Source: 2-02-FULL-66-14 sp037443705
GTDB taxonomy: Bacteria; Pseudomonadota; Gammaproteobacteria; Burkholderiales; SG8-39
Length of the DNA stretch: 64,000 nucleotides
NCBI GenBank assembly: GCA_037443705.1
Contig: JBBINV010000006.1
Coordinates: 1 to 64,000, forward strand
Direction of reading: 5' to 3'
Shown: piece by piece, positions 53,298-62,049 of the stretch
How positions within the stretch are numbered: the stretch's first letter is position 1
Layout: every line of letters begins with the position of its first letter
Notes under the pieces: generated by a model
Databases searched by the model: none
Seen by the model: the letters and a program-made list of their open reading frames with translations, nothing else
What the model was told of the DNA's origin: nothing
Position numbers and translations under genes: made by a program

Positions 53298-53954
53298 TTA
53301 CGGTTTCGGGGTTCCCTGCACCTCGACCTCTACGCGGCGGTTGGCGCGCAGGCACTCGATGAGATCCGCGCGCTTCTTCGTGTCCGGGCAGGAGCGCACC
53401 GGCTGCGTCTTGCCGTAGCCGTAGGTCTCGATCTTGGAGCCGTCCACGCCCTTCGAGACGAGGTAGGCCTTGACGGCCTGGGCGCGCTTCTCCGAGAGCT
53501 TCTGGTTGTACTGCGCCGAGCCCAGGCGGTCGGTGTGCCCGTTCACGTTGATGAACTGGATGGTGGCGAACTGCCCGAGCTTCGCGATCACGTCCTTGTC
53601 GAGCAGCGCCTTGGCCTCGGGGCTGAGCGTCGACTTGTTGAAGTCGAAGAGCTCCGTGGAGGTGATGCGCAGCACCTTGGGCTTCGGCGCGGGCTTGGCG
53701 GCGGGCGCGGGCGCGGGCTTCGCGGCCGGAGCCGGCGCGGCCGCGGGCGCGGGCTTCCGCACCAGATCGGGGTCGCACTCCGCGGTCGCCATAGCGGGCG
53801 TGAAGTACGTCGTCTTCCAGCACATCCCGGTTCCGTTCTTCCAGGTCCCGCCGCTCGCCGGATTCGTCCAGTAGCCCTGCGCGAGCGCCGTGCCGGCGGC
53901 CGCGAGACCCGCGGCGGTGATCGCCGCGCCAAGGAACACGCTAGTTATCTTCAC
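53298..53954 (-). CDS. OmpA-family protein, copy 2
   Basis: A 218-residue protein with a signal peptide (MKITSVFLGAAITAAGLAAA...ALA). It has the same N-terminal module as copy 1 (QGYWTNP...CWKTTYFTPAMATAECDPDLV), an Ala-Pro-Lys linker and an OmpA domain (LFDFNKSTLSPEAK, VNGHTDRLGSAQYNQKLSEKRA, NRRVEVEVQG). Unlike copy 1 it has two extra Cys in the loop RSCPDTKKRADLIECL, a feature of betaproteobacterial OmpA. It tethers the outer membrane to peptidoglycan. This is the copy in the usual place next to gyrA; copy 1 is probably the duplicate. Confidence 0.9.
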   Translation of the reverse strand: MKITSVFLGAAITAAGLAAAGTALAQGYWTNPASGGTWKNGTGMCWKTTYFTPAMATAECDPDLVRKPAPAAAPAPAAKPAPAPAAKPAPKPKVLRITSTELFDFNKSTLSPEAKALLDKDVIAKLGQFATIQFINVNGHTDRLGSAQYNQKLSEKRAQAVKAYLVSKGVDGSKIETYGYGKTQPVRSCPDTKKRADLIECLRANRRVEVEVQGTPKP

Positions 53955-54107
53955 CGCACTCCTCCCTGAAATGTGGTGTTGGGACGAACCGGATTAGAGC
54001 ACAGTTTGCGGGGGAAGGCCACGCCCCGCGTGCTAAAATCGGACCTTCGAAACGCAGTGATTTCCCGCCGTTAATCGGCCGCTGCCCGCCGCCCCAGAAG
54101 AGCCGAG

Positions 54108-56729
54108 ATGGAACCGTTCGCCAAAGAAACCCTGCCGGTCAGCCTCGAAGAGGAGATGCGGCGCTCGTACCTGGATTACGCGATGAGCGTGATCGTGGGC
54201 CGCGCGCTGCCCGACGTGCGCGACGGCCTGAAACCCGTGCACCGGCGCGTGCTCTACGCGATGCACGAGCTTTCCAACGACTGGAACCGGCCGTACAAGA
54301 AGTCGGCGCGCATCGTGGGCGACGTGATCGGCAAGTACCACCCGCACGGCGACGCGGCGGTGTACGACACGATCGTGCGCATGGCGCAGGAGTTCTCGCT
54401 GCGCTATACGCTGGTCGACGGCCAGGGCAATTTCGGCTCGGTCGACGGCGACAACCCGGCGGCGATGCGCTACACCGAGATCCGGATGGCCCGGATCGGC
54501 CACGAGCTGCTGGCCGACATCGACAAGGAGACGGTCGACTTCGGGCCGAACTACGACGGCTCGGAGCGCGAGCCCCTGATCCTGCCCTCGCGCATCCCGA
54601 ACCTGCTGATCAACGGCTCCTCGGGCATCGCGGTGGGGATGGCGACCAACGTTCCGCCGCACAACCTCTCCGAAGTGATCGACGCCTGCCTGCACGTGCT
54701 CGAGCATCCCCGCTGCGCGATCGAGGAGCTGATCAAGCTGATGCCGGCGCCCGACTTTCCGACCGCCGGGATCATCTACGGCCTCTCGGGCGTGCACGAG
54801 GGCTACCGCACCGGCCGCGGGCGCGTGGTGATGCGCGCGCGCACCCACTTCGAGGACGCGGGCCGCGGCGAGCGCCAGGCGATCGTGGTCGACGAGTTGC
54901 CGTACCAGGTGAACAAGAAGGTGCTGATCGAGCGCATCGCCGAGCTCGTGAACGACAAGAAGCTCGAGGGCGTCTCGGACATCCGCGACGAGTCCGACAA
55001 GGAAGGTATCCGGGTCGTGATCGAGCTCAGGCGCGGCGAGATCCCCGAGGTGGTGCTGAACAACCTCTACAAGCAGACGCAGCTCCAGGACAGCTTCGGC
55101 ATGAACATGGTCGCGCTGGTCGACAACCAGCCGCGGCTGCTCAACCTGAAGGAATTGATCGAGGCGTTCATCGCGCACCGGCGCGAAGTGGTGACGCGGC
55201 GCACGGTGTACGACCTCCGGAAGGCGCGCGAGCGCGGGCACGTGCTCGAAGGCCTCGCGGTCGCGCTGTCCAACGTCGACGAGGTGATCGAGCTGATCAA
55301 GCGCGCCCCCGGCCCCGCCGAGGCCAAGCGCGAGCTGATGCGGCGCGCCTGGCCCTCGGATCTGGTGCGCGAGATGCTCGCACGCGCGGGCGCCGAGCAG
55401 TACCGGCCCGAAGGGCTGCCGCCGGACCTGGGCCTGAAGGAGGACGGCTACCGGCTCTCGGACGAACAGGCTCAGGCGATCATCGACCTGCAGCTGCGGC
55501 GCCTGACGGGCCTGGAGCGCGACCGGATCCGCGACGAGTACCGCGAGGTGATGGCGGCGATCGCGGACCTGCTCGATATCCTGGACAGGCCCGCGCGCAT
55601 CGCGGCGATCATCGCCGGCGAGCTCGGCGCGATCAAGCGCGAGTTCGGCGACGCGCGGCGCAGCGAGATCGTGACGGTGGCCGAGGACATCTCGATCGAG
55701 GACCTGATCGCGCCGCAGGACATGGTGGTGACGTTCTCGCACGGCGGCTATGCGAAATCGCAGCCGCTCGCCGACTACCGCGCGCAGCGCCGCGGCGGGC
55801 GCGGGCGCCAGGCCGCCGCGACCAAGGAGGACGATTTCATCGAGCGGCTGTTCGTGGCGCATTCGCACGACCACCTGCTGTGCTTCTCCAACCGCGGGCG
55901 CCTGTACTGGCTCAGGGTGTACGAGGTGCCCCAGGGCAGCCGCGCGAGCCGCGGCAAGCCCGTCGTCAACATGTTTCCGCTCGAGGAGGGCGAGAAGATC
56001 ACCGCGGTGGTGCCGGTGAAGGAGTTCGACGAGGAGCACTACGTCTTCATGGCGACCGCCCAGGGCACGGTGAAGAAGACCGCGCTCGCCGAATTCTCGC
56101 GCCCGCGCCCGAGCGGAATCATCGCCGTGGGCCTGGGCGAAGGCGACTACCTTGTCGGCGCCGCGCTCACCGACGGCAGGTACGACGTGATGCTCTTTTC
56201 CTCCGACGGCAAGGCGGTGCGGTTCCAGGAGGACGACGTGCGGCCGATGGGCCGCCAGGCCACAGGCGTGCGCGGCATGCGCCTGGGCGAGGGCGCGCGC
56301 GTCGTCTGCATGCTCGCCGCCCGCGAGGAGTCCAGATCCGTGCTGACCGCCACGGCCAACGGCTATGGCAAGCGGACATCGGTCGCCGAGTACCCGCGCC
56401 ACGGGCGCGGCGGCCAGGGCGTGATCGCCATCCAGACCTCGGACCGCAACGGCGCCCTGGTCGGCGCGGTGCTGGTCGAGGAGCACGACGAGGTGATGCT
56501 CATCTCCACCGGCGGCGTGCTGATCCGCACCGGGGTCGCGCAGATCCGCGAGATGGGCCGCTCCACCCAGGGGGTGACGCTGATCGCGCTCGGCGAAGGC
56601 GAGAAGCTCGCCGGGATCGAGAGGATCGCCGAGCGCGAGGCCGACGACGGCGACAACGGCAACGGCAACGGCAACGGCGGCAACGGCGGCGCGCTTGCGC
56701 CGGCGCCGGCTTCCCCGCAGGTGCACTGA
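54108..56729 (+). CDS. gyrA: DNA gyrase subunit A
   Basis: An 873-residue type IIA topoisomerase subunit. With GyrB it introduces negative supercoils. The catalytic Tyr122 lies in MRYTEIRM, numbering as in E. coli. The GyrA box QRRGGRG is near residue 558 and the C-terminal wrapping domain follows. The quinolone region reads HPHGDAAVYD, so position 83 is Ala where E. coli has Ser, while Asp87 is kept. The tail is acidic and low-complexity (NGNGNGNGGNGG). It begins the gyrA–serC–serA–pheA–hisC–tyrA–aroA series and ends 1 base before the serC ATG. Confidence 0.97.
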   Translation: MEPFAKETLPVSLEEEMRRSYLDYAMSVIVGRALPDVRDGLKPVHRRVLYAMHELSNDWNRPYKKSARIVGDVIGKYHPHGDAAVYDTIVRMAQEFSLRYTLVDGQGNFGSVDGDNPAAMRYTEIRMARIGHELLADIDKETVDFGPNYDGSEREPLILPSRIPNLLINGSSGIAVGMATNVPPHNLSEVIDACLHVLEHPRCAIEELIKLMPAPDFPTAGIIYGLSGVHEGYRTGRGRVVMRARTHFEDAGRGERQAIVVDELPYQVNKKVLIERIAELVNDKKLEGVSDIRDESDKEGIRVVIELRRGEIPEVVLNNLYKQTQLQDSFGMNMVALVDNQPRLLNLKELIEAFIAHRREVVTRRTVYDLRKARERGHVLEGLAVALSNVDEVIELIKRAPGPAEAKRELMRRAWPSDLVREMLARAGAEQYRPEGLPPDLGLKEDGYRLSDEQAQAIIDLQLRRLTGLERDRIRDEYREVMAAIADLLDILDRPARIAAIIAGELGAIKREFGDARRSEIVTVAEDISIEDLIAPQDMVVTFSHGGYAKSQPLADYRAQRRGGRGRQAAATKEDDFIERLFVAHSHDHLLCFSNRGRLYWLRVYEVPQGSRASRGKPVVNMFPLEEGEKITAVVPVKEFDEEHYVFMATAQGTVKKTALAEFSRPRPSGIIAVGLGEGDYLVGAALTDGRYDVMLFSSDGKAVRFQEDDVRPMGRQATGVRGMRLGEGARVVCMLAAREESRSVLTATANGYGKRTSVAEYPRHGRGGQGVIAIQTSDRNGALVGAVLVEEHDEVMLISTGGVLIRTGVAQIREMGRSTQGVTLIALGEGEKLAGIERIAEREADDGDNGNGNGNGGNGGALAPAPASPQVH

Positions 56730-56730
56730 G

Positions 56731-57809
56731 ATGAGCCGGATCTACAACTTCAGCGCCGGTCCGGCGGTCCTGCCCGAAGAGGTGCTCGCCCGCGCGGGCG
56801 ACGAGATGCTCGACTGGCACGGCTCGGGCATGTGCGTCATGGAAATGAGCCACCGCGGCAGGGAGTTCATCGGGATCGCTGCGGAGGCCGAGCGCGACCT
56901 GCGCGAGCTGCTCTGCATCCCCGAGAACTACAAGGTTCTGTTTCTGCAGGGCGGGGCGACGCTCCAGTTCTCGGGCGTGCCGATGAACCTGCTCGGGCGC
57001 CGCGGCAAGGCCGACTACGTCCTCACGGGCGAGTGGTCGAAGAAGGCGGCGAAGGAGGCGGCGAATTTCTGCGACGTCGCGATCGCCGCCAGCTCCGGGG
57101 ACAGGGGATTCACGTACGCCCCGAAGAGCTGGAACGTGAGGGCCGACGCCGCGTACGTCCACTACTGCTCCAACGAGACGATCGGCGGTGTCGAATTTCA
57201 CGAGATTCCCGAAGTCGCCAAGGACGTTCCCCTGGTCGCCGACGCCTCGTCGCACATCCTGTCGCGGCCGCTCGAGGTCTCGAGGTTCGCCTGATCTACG
57301 CCGGCGCCCAGAAGAACATCGGCCCGGCGGGGCTTACCATCGTGATCGTGCGCGAGGATCTGCTCGGGCGCGCGGCGAAAGGCACTCCCTCGGTGCTCGA
57401 CTACCGGCTCCAGGCGGAGGCCGACTCGATGTTGAACACGCCCGCGACCTACGCGATCTACATCGCGGGGCTCGTGTTCAAGTGGATGAAGGCGCTCGGC
57501 GGATTGGCGGTCATCGAGAAGCGGAATATCGAGAAGGCGAATTTGCTCTACCGGGCGCTCGACGAGAGCAGCTTCTTCAGCAACCCCGTGAATCCCGCCG
57601 ACCGTTCCCGGATGAACGTGCCGTTCACGCTGCGCGACGCGAAGCTCGACGAGGCGTTCCTGAAGGGCGCCGAGGAGCGCGGCATGGTGCAGCTCAAAGG
57701 CCACCGCTCGGTGGGCGGAATGCGCGCCTCGATCTACAACGCGATGCCCCTGGAAGGCGTGCAGCGCCTGGTCGACTACCTGCGCGAGTTCGAGAAGCGT
57801 CATGCCTAG
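56731..57809 (+). pseudogene. serC: Phosphoserine aminotransferase, single-base frameshift
   Basis: The gene reads as SerC in two frames. From 56731 the protein runs RIYNFSAGPAVLP through LSRPLEVSRFA and meets TGA at 57292-57294. The rest (IYAGAQKNIGPAGLTIVIV, with the PLP Lys, to EKRHA) is in the next frame and ends at 57809. One extra G near 57289 (TTCGGCCTG) would give the conserved SRFGLIYAGAQKN and a full protein of about 360 residues. SerC is needed for serine and PLP synthesis, so an assembly error is more likely than real loss. It lies directly after gyrA and overlaps serA by 8 bases. Confidence 0.9.
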
Positions 57810-58992
57810 GGGCGCCGGACGCAAGTTCGAGGTGCTGGTGCTCAACGCGATCGCCCCGGTGGGGCTCAAGCGCCTGCCGCCCGAGCGCTACGCGGTCGTG
57901 AAGGAGGCGGCGTCCCCCGACGTGATCCTGGTGCGGTCGCAGGAGATGCACGGGATGCGCTTCGGCGAGGCGCTCAAGGCGGTCGGCCGCGCGGGCGCCG
58001 GCGTCAACAACATCCCGGTGTCCGAGCTTTCGAAGCGCGGCGTGCCGGTGTTCAACGCGCCGGGCGCGAACGCGAACGCGGTGAAGGAGCTGGTGCTGGC
58101 GGGCATGCTGATCGCCGCGCGCAACGTCGCGCCGGCGCTCGATTTCGTGAGGCAGCTCGGCCACGAGGAGCTGGACAGGCGCGTCGAGGAAGGCAAGAAG
58201 CAGTTCGCCGGCGTCGAGCTGCCCGGGCACACGCTCGGGATCATCGGCCTGGGCAGGGTCGGGAGCCTCGTCGCGGACGCCGCGATCCGCCTCGGGATGC
58301 ACGTGCTCGGTTACGACCCCGAGATCACGGTGGAGGCCGCCTGGAGCCTGCCCTCGCAGGTGCGCAAGGCGGGCTCGATCGACGAGGTGCTGCGCTCCTG
58401 CCAGTTCGTCACGCTCCACGTGCCGCTCGGCGAGCGCACGCGGCACCTGATCGGCGCGAAGAACGTGGACCTGATGAAGCACGGCGCGATCCTGCTCAAC
58501 TTCTCGCGCGAGGGCGTGGTGGACGACGAGGCGGTGATCAAGGCGATCCGGGCGCACCGCATCAAGTGCTACGTCACCGATTTTCCGTCGGCGCGGCTGC
58601 TCGGGGAACCGGGGGTCGTGGCCCTGCCGCACCTCGGCGCCTCGACCCGCGAGGCCGAGGACAACTGCGCCGTCATGGTGGTTGATCAGGTGCGCGAGTA
58701 CCTGGAGCACGGCATCGTGCGCAACTCCGTGAACTTCCCGGAGGCCGTGATGGCGCGCGAGTCGCCCTACCGGCTCGCGATCGCCAACGCCAATGTCCCC
58801 GACATGCTCGCCCGAATCTCGCACGCGCTCGGCGGGCGCGGCCTCAACATCCACAACATGCTGAACAAGTCGAGGGGCGAGATGGCGTACACGCTGGTCG
58901 ACGTCGACAGTGCGGTGCCGGAAGGCGTGCTCGCCGAGCTGCGCGGCATCGACGGGGTGCTCGCGGTACGCTACCTTCCGTCCGGGGCATGA
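57802..58992 (+). CDS. serA: D-3-phosphoglycerate dehydrogenase
   Basis: A 396-residue NAD enzyme for the first step of serine synthesis. The substrate-domain motif GRAGAGVNNI, NAD motif GIIGLGRVGSLVA, LLNFSREGVVDD and the active-site His in LPHLGASTREAEDN are present. A C-terminal ACT domain from about residue 320 (ANVPDMLARISHALGGRGLN) suggests serine feedback. The start overlaps the serC end and the stop overlaps pheA (ATGA). Having serA between serC and pheA brings two serine steps together. Confidence 0.93.
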   Translation: MPRGAGRKFEVLVLNAIAPVGLKRLPPERYAVVKEAASPDVILVRSQEMHGMRFGEALKAVGRAGAGVNNIPVSELSKRGVPVFNAPGANANAVKELVLAGMLIAARNVAPALDFVRQLGHEELDRRVEEGKKQFAGVELPGHTLGIIGLGRVGSLVADAAIRLGMHVLGYDPEITVEAAWSLPSQVRKAGSIDEVLRSCQFVTLHVPLGERTRHLIGAKNVDLMKHGAILLNFSREGVVDDEAVIKAIRAHRIKCYVTDFPSARLLGEPGVVALPHLGASTREAEDNCAVMVVDQVREYLEHGIVRNSVNFPEAVMARESPYRLAIANANVPDMLARISHALGGRGLNIHNMLNKSRGEMAYTLVDVDSAVPEGVLAELRGIDGVLAVRYLPSGA

Positions 58993-60062
58993 ACGGCGAA
59001 ATCGAGAAGCTCCGGCGGGAGATCGACGCGCTCGACGAGGAGCTGCTCGGGCTCGTCAACCGGCGCGCGGCGCTCGCGCGGAGGATCGGCGAGCTGAAGG
59101 GCGGGGCACCCGCGTACCGACCCGAGCGCGAGACCGAGATCCTGCGGCGCGCCGCCGCGCGCAATCCCGGACCGCTGCCCGCGGAGCGCGCGCTCGCCGT
59201 GCTGCGCGAGGTGATCTCGGCCTGCCGCGCCATGGAGGCGGCGATCCGCGTCGCCTATCTCGGGCCCGAGGGAACCTTCAGCGAGCAGGCGGTGCGCAAG
59301 CACTTCGGGCAGGCGGTCGAGGCGCTCGCGATGCCCTCGATCGACGAAGTGTTCCGCAGCAGCGAGTCCGGCGCGGCCGATTTCGCGCTCGTGCCGGTCG
59401 AGAATTCGACCGAGGGCGCCGTCGGCCGCACGCTCGACCTTCTGCTCGCGACGCCGCTCCGGATCTGCGCCGAAGTGGAGCTTCGCGTGCAGCAGGCGCT
59501 GCTCGCGAACGCGGGCGACCTCGGCGGCGTGCGCCGCGTGTACTCGCACGCCCAGTCGCTCGCGCAGTGCAACGGCTGGCTCGCGCAGAACCTTCCGCGG
59601 GCCGAGCGCGTGCCGGTGGCCTCGAACGCCGAGGCCGCGCGCCGCGCGGCTTCCGAGGAGGGCGCCGCGGCGATCGCGGGCGAGGCCGCCGCCGGTCGCT
59701 ACGGCCTGCAGGTGCTCGCGCGCTCGATCGAGGACGATCCCAGCAACACGACGCGCTTCCTCGTGCTCGGCGCGCTCGAGCCGCGTCCGACCGGGCGCGA
59801 CCGCACCTCGCTCGTGATGTCGGCCGAGAACCGGCCGGGCGCGGTGCACGCGCTGCTCACCCCGCTCGCCGCGCATCAGGTGAGCATGACGCGCATCGAG
59901 TCGCGCCCGGCGCGCGCCCGCTCGGCGCTCTGGGAGTACGTGTTCTTCGTCGACGTCGAGGGCCACCGCGAGGATGCGCGCGTCGCGGCGGCGCTCGCCG
60001 AGCTGCAGGCGCGGGCGCCGTTCCTCAAGGTGCTCGGCTCCTATCCCGTCGCGGTCGCCTGA
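58989..60062 (+). CDS. pheA: Chorismate mutase/prephenate dehydratase (P-protein)
   Basis: A 357-residue bifunctional enzyme. The AroQ chorismate mutase domain covers residues 1-85 (LRREIDALDEELLGLVNRRA, ARRIGELKG). The prephenate dehydratase domain covers about 88-270 (YLGPEGTFSEQAV, PVENSTEGAV, DDPSNTTRFLVLG). The ACT domain covers about 280-357 with the Phe-binding ESRPARARSALWEYVFFVD. It makes phenylpyruvate from chorismate and is probably inhibited by phenylalanine. It overlaps serA by 4 bases; a CTGACCCCGAAC element fills the short gap to hisC. Confidence 0.95.
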   Translation: MNGEIEKLRREIDALDEELLGLVNRRAALARRIGELKGGAPAYRPERETEILRRAAARNPGPLPAERALAVLREVISACRAMEAAIRVAYLGPEGTFSEQAVRKHFGQAVEALAMPSIDEVFRSSESGAADFALVPVENSTEGAVGRTLDLLLATPLRICAEVELRVQQALLANAGDLGGVRRVYSHAQSLAQCNGWLAQNLPRAERVPVASNAEAARRAASEEGAAAIAGEAAAGRYGLQVLARSIEDDPSNTTRFLVLGALEPRPTGRDRTSLVMSAENRPGAVHALLTPLAAHQVSMTRIESRPARARSALWEYVFFVDVEGHREDARVAAALAELQARAPFLKVLGSYPVAVA

Positions 60063-60070
60063 CCCCGAAC

Positions 60071-61174
60071 ATGGACCTCTGCGAATTCGCGCCCCCGTAC
60101 GTGCGCTCGATCGCGCCGTACCAGCCGGGCAAGCCGATCTCCGAGCTCGCGCGCGAGATGGGGCTCGACGAGAAGCGGATCGTCAAGCTCGCCTCGAACG
60201 AGAACCCGCGCGGCATCGGCCCGCGCACCCGCGCCGCGATCGAGGCCTCGCTTGGCGACATCGCGCGCTACCCGGACGGCAACGGCTACGAGCTCAAGCT
60301 CGCGCTCGCGAAGCGCTACGGGCTCGACATGAGCCAGATCGTGCTCGGCAACGGCTCCAACGACGTGCTGGAGCTCGTCTCGCTCGCGTTTCTCGGTCCC
60401 GGGCGCTCGGCGGTGTACTCGCAGCACGCGTTCGCGGTGTATCCGCTCGCGACGCAGGCGCGCGGCGCGCGCGCGATCGTGGTGCCGGCGAAGGCCTATG
60501 GCCACGACGTCGAGGCGATGGCCGCGGCGGTGGCCGAGGACACGCGGGTCGTCTGGGTCGCGAACCCGAACAACCCGACCGGCACGATGGTGCCGCCCGA
60601 GCGGCTGGAGGCGTTCACGCGGCGCCTGCCCGAGCGCGTGATCCTCGTGGTCGACGAGGCGTACAACGAGTACCTGCACGCGGACCTGCGCGCCGACATG
60701 CTCAAGCTCCTGAGGCGCCATCCGAACCTCGTGGTGACGCGCACCTTCTCCAAGGCCTACGGCCTCGCGGGCCTGCGCGTCGGCTATGCGCTCGCGCATC
60801 CGTCGGTCGCGGACATGATGAACCGCGTGCGCCAGCCCTTCAACGTGAATTCGGTCGCGCTCGCCGCGGCGGCGGCCGCGCTCGACGACATGGAGTTCGT
60901 GGCGCGCAGCTACGCCGAGAACCTCCAGGGCATGCGCCAGATCGAGGAGGGCGCGAAGCGCCTCGGGCTCGACTGGATCCCCTCGTACGGCAATTTCGTC
61001 ACGATCCGGGTGGGCCGCGCCGCCGAGGTCTACAAGCGGCTGCTCCGGCGCGGCGTGATCGTGCGGCCGGTCGGCGGAGGCTACGAGCTTCCCGAGCACC
61101 TGCGCGTCACGGTCGGCACCGCCGAGGAAAACGAGCGGTTCCTCGCGGCGCTCTCGGCCAGCCTCCGGGAATGA
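60071..61174 (+). CDS. hisC: Histidinol-phosphate aminotransferase family protein
   Basis: A 367-residue PLP aminotransferase. LASNENPRGIGP lies near the N-terminus, VWVANPNNPTGTMV around the middle, VVDEAYNEY for the PLP pyridine Asp, and the Schiff-base Lys in RTFSKAYGLAGLRVGYA. It overlaps tyrA by 4 bases and is between pheA and tyrA. In this conserved betaproteobacterial position HisC-type enzymes may serve both histidine and aromatic amino-acid transamination. The ATG at 60071 follows directly on a repeated CTGACCCCGAAC, with no clear Shine-Dalgarno. Confidence 0.92.
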   Translation: MDLCEFAPPYVRSIAPYQPGKPISELAREMGLDEKRIVKLASNENPRGIGPRTRAAIEASLGDIARYPDGNGYELKLALAKRYGLDMSQIVLGNGSNDVLELVSLAFLGPGRSAVYSQHAFAVYPLATQARGARAIVVPAKAYGHDVEAMAAAVAEDTRVVWVANPNNPTGTMVPPERLEAFTRRLPERVILVVDEAYNEYLHADLRADMLKLLRRHPNLVVTRTFSKAYGLAGLRVGYALAHPSVADMMNRVRQPFNVNSVALAAAAAALDDMEFVARSYAENLQGMRQIEEGAKRLGLDWIPSYGNFVTIRVGRAAEVYKRLLRRGVIVRPVGGGYELPEHLRVTVGTAEENERFLAALSASLRE

Positions 61175-62049
61175 CCCGGTTTGCGCGCGTCGCCGTGATC
61201 GGCGTCGGGCTGATCGGCGGCTCGTTCGCGCTCGCGCTGAAGGCGGCGAAGCTCTGCGGCCGCGTGGTCGGCGTCGGCCGATCGCAAGCGAATCTCGAGT
61301 CGGCGCTGGACTGCGGAGCGATCGACTCCATTGAAACGGACCCCGCAGCCGCGGCGCGGGACGCCGACCTGATCATGCTCTCCGCCCCCGTCGCGCAATT
61401 TCCGATCATCCTGTCTGCCATCGGGAATTCCCTGAATCCCGGCGCGCTCGTTACCGACGGCGGCAGCACGAAGCGCGACGTGGTCGCGGCGGCGCGCGCC
61501 GCGCTCGGCACAAAGCTCGCGCAGTTCGTGCCGGGCCATCCGATCGCCGGGGGCGAAGAGAGCGGCGCCGGGGCCGCACGTGCCGATCTGTTTCGCGACA
61601 AGCGCGTCGTCCTGACGCCTTTGCCCGAGAATTCCGCCGCGGACGTGAACCGGATCGAAGGACTCTGGAAGTCGCTCGGGGCAAGAACGTACCGCATGAC
61701 TCCGGAGGAGCACGACGCAGTCTTCGCGGCGGTGAGCCACCTGCCGCACCTGCTCGCCTACGCGCTGGTGCACGGGATCGCGGCGCGCGACGACGCCGCG
61801 CGCCTGTTCGGCTTTGCGGCTGGCGGGTTCCGCGACTTCACGCGCATCGCCTCGAGCCACCCCGAGATGTGGCGCGACATCTGCATGGCGAACCGCGACC
61901 GGCTGATGAGCGAAGTGGACGGTTTCTCCGCAGAACTCTCGAAGATGAGAAATCTCCTCGAGGCCGGCGATTCCGCGGCACTGGAAAGGCTTTTTGCCGA
62001 GGCACGCGCGGCGCGCCGGCGCTGGCTGGACGGCGAGTACGAGCCGTGA
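61171..62049 (+). CDS. tyrA: Prephenate (arogenate) dehydrogenase
   Basis: A 292-residue NAD enzyme converting prephenate to 4-hydroxyphenylpyruvate for tyrosine. The dinucleotide motif VIGVGLIGGSFALALK is at residues 9-24, followed by TDGGSTKRDVV and the catalytic His in FVPGHPIAGGEESG. A second His is in VSHLPHLLAYAL. It is monofunctional, with no mutase domain. Overlaps with hisC and aroA (ATGA, GTGA) show one transcript. Confidence 0.94.
   Translation: MTRFARVAVIGVGLIGGSFALALKAAKLCGRVVGVGRSQANLESALDCGAIDSIETDPAAAARDADLIMLSAPVAQFPIILSAIGNSLNPGALVTDGGSTKRDVVAAARAALGTKLAQFVPGHPIAGGEESGAGAARADLFRDKRVVLTPLPENSAADVNRIEGLWKSLGARTYRMTPEEHDAVFAAVSHLPHLLAYALVHGIAARDDAARLFGFAAGGFRDFTRIASSHPEMWRDICMANRDRLMSEVDGFSAELSKMRNLLEAGDSAALERLFAEARAARRRWLDGEYEP

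Noticed and set aside
56640..56695. GGCAACGGCAACGGC repeats at the end of gyrA
   Set aside because: Coding low-complexity Asn-Gly tail of GyrA; acidic or disordered tails are common there.
54033..56726. A long minus-strand frame opposite gyrA
   Set aside because: Shadow frame of gyrA with the same His/Arg-rich composition; gyrA itself is certain.
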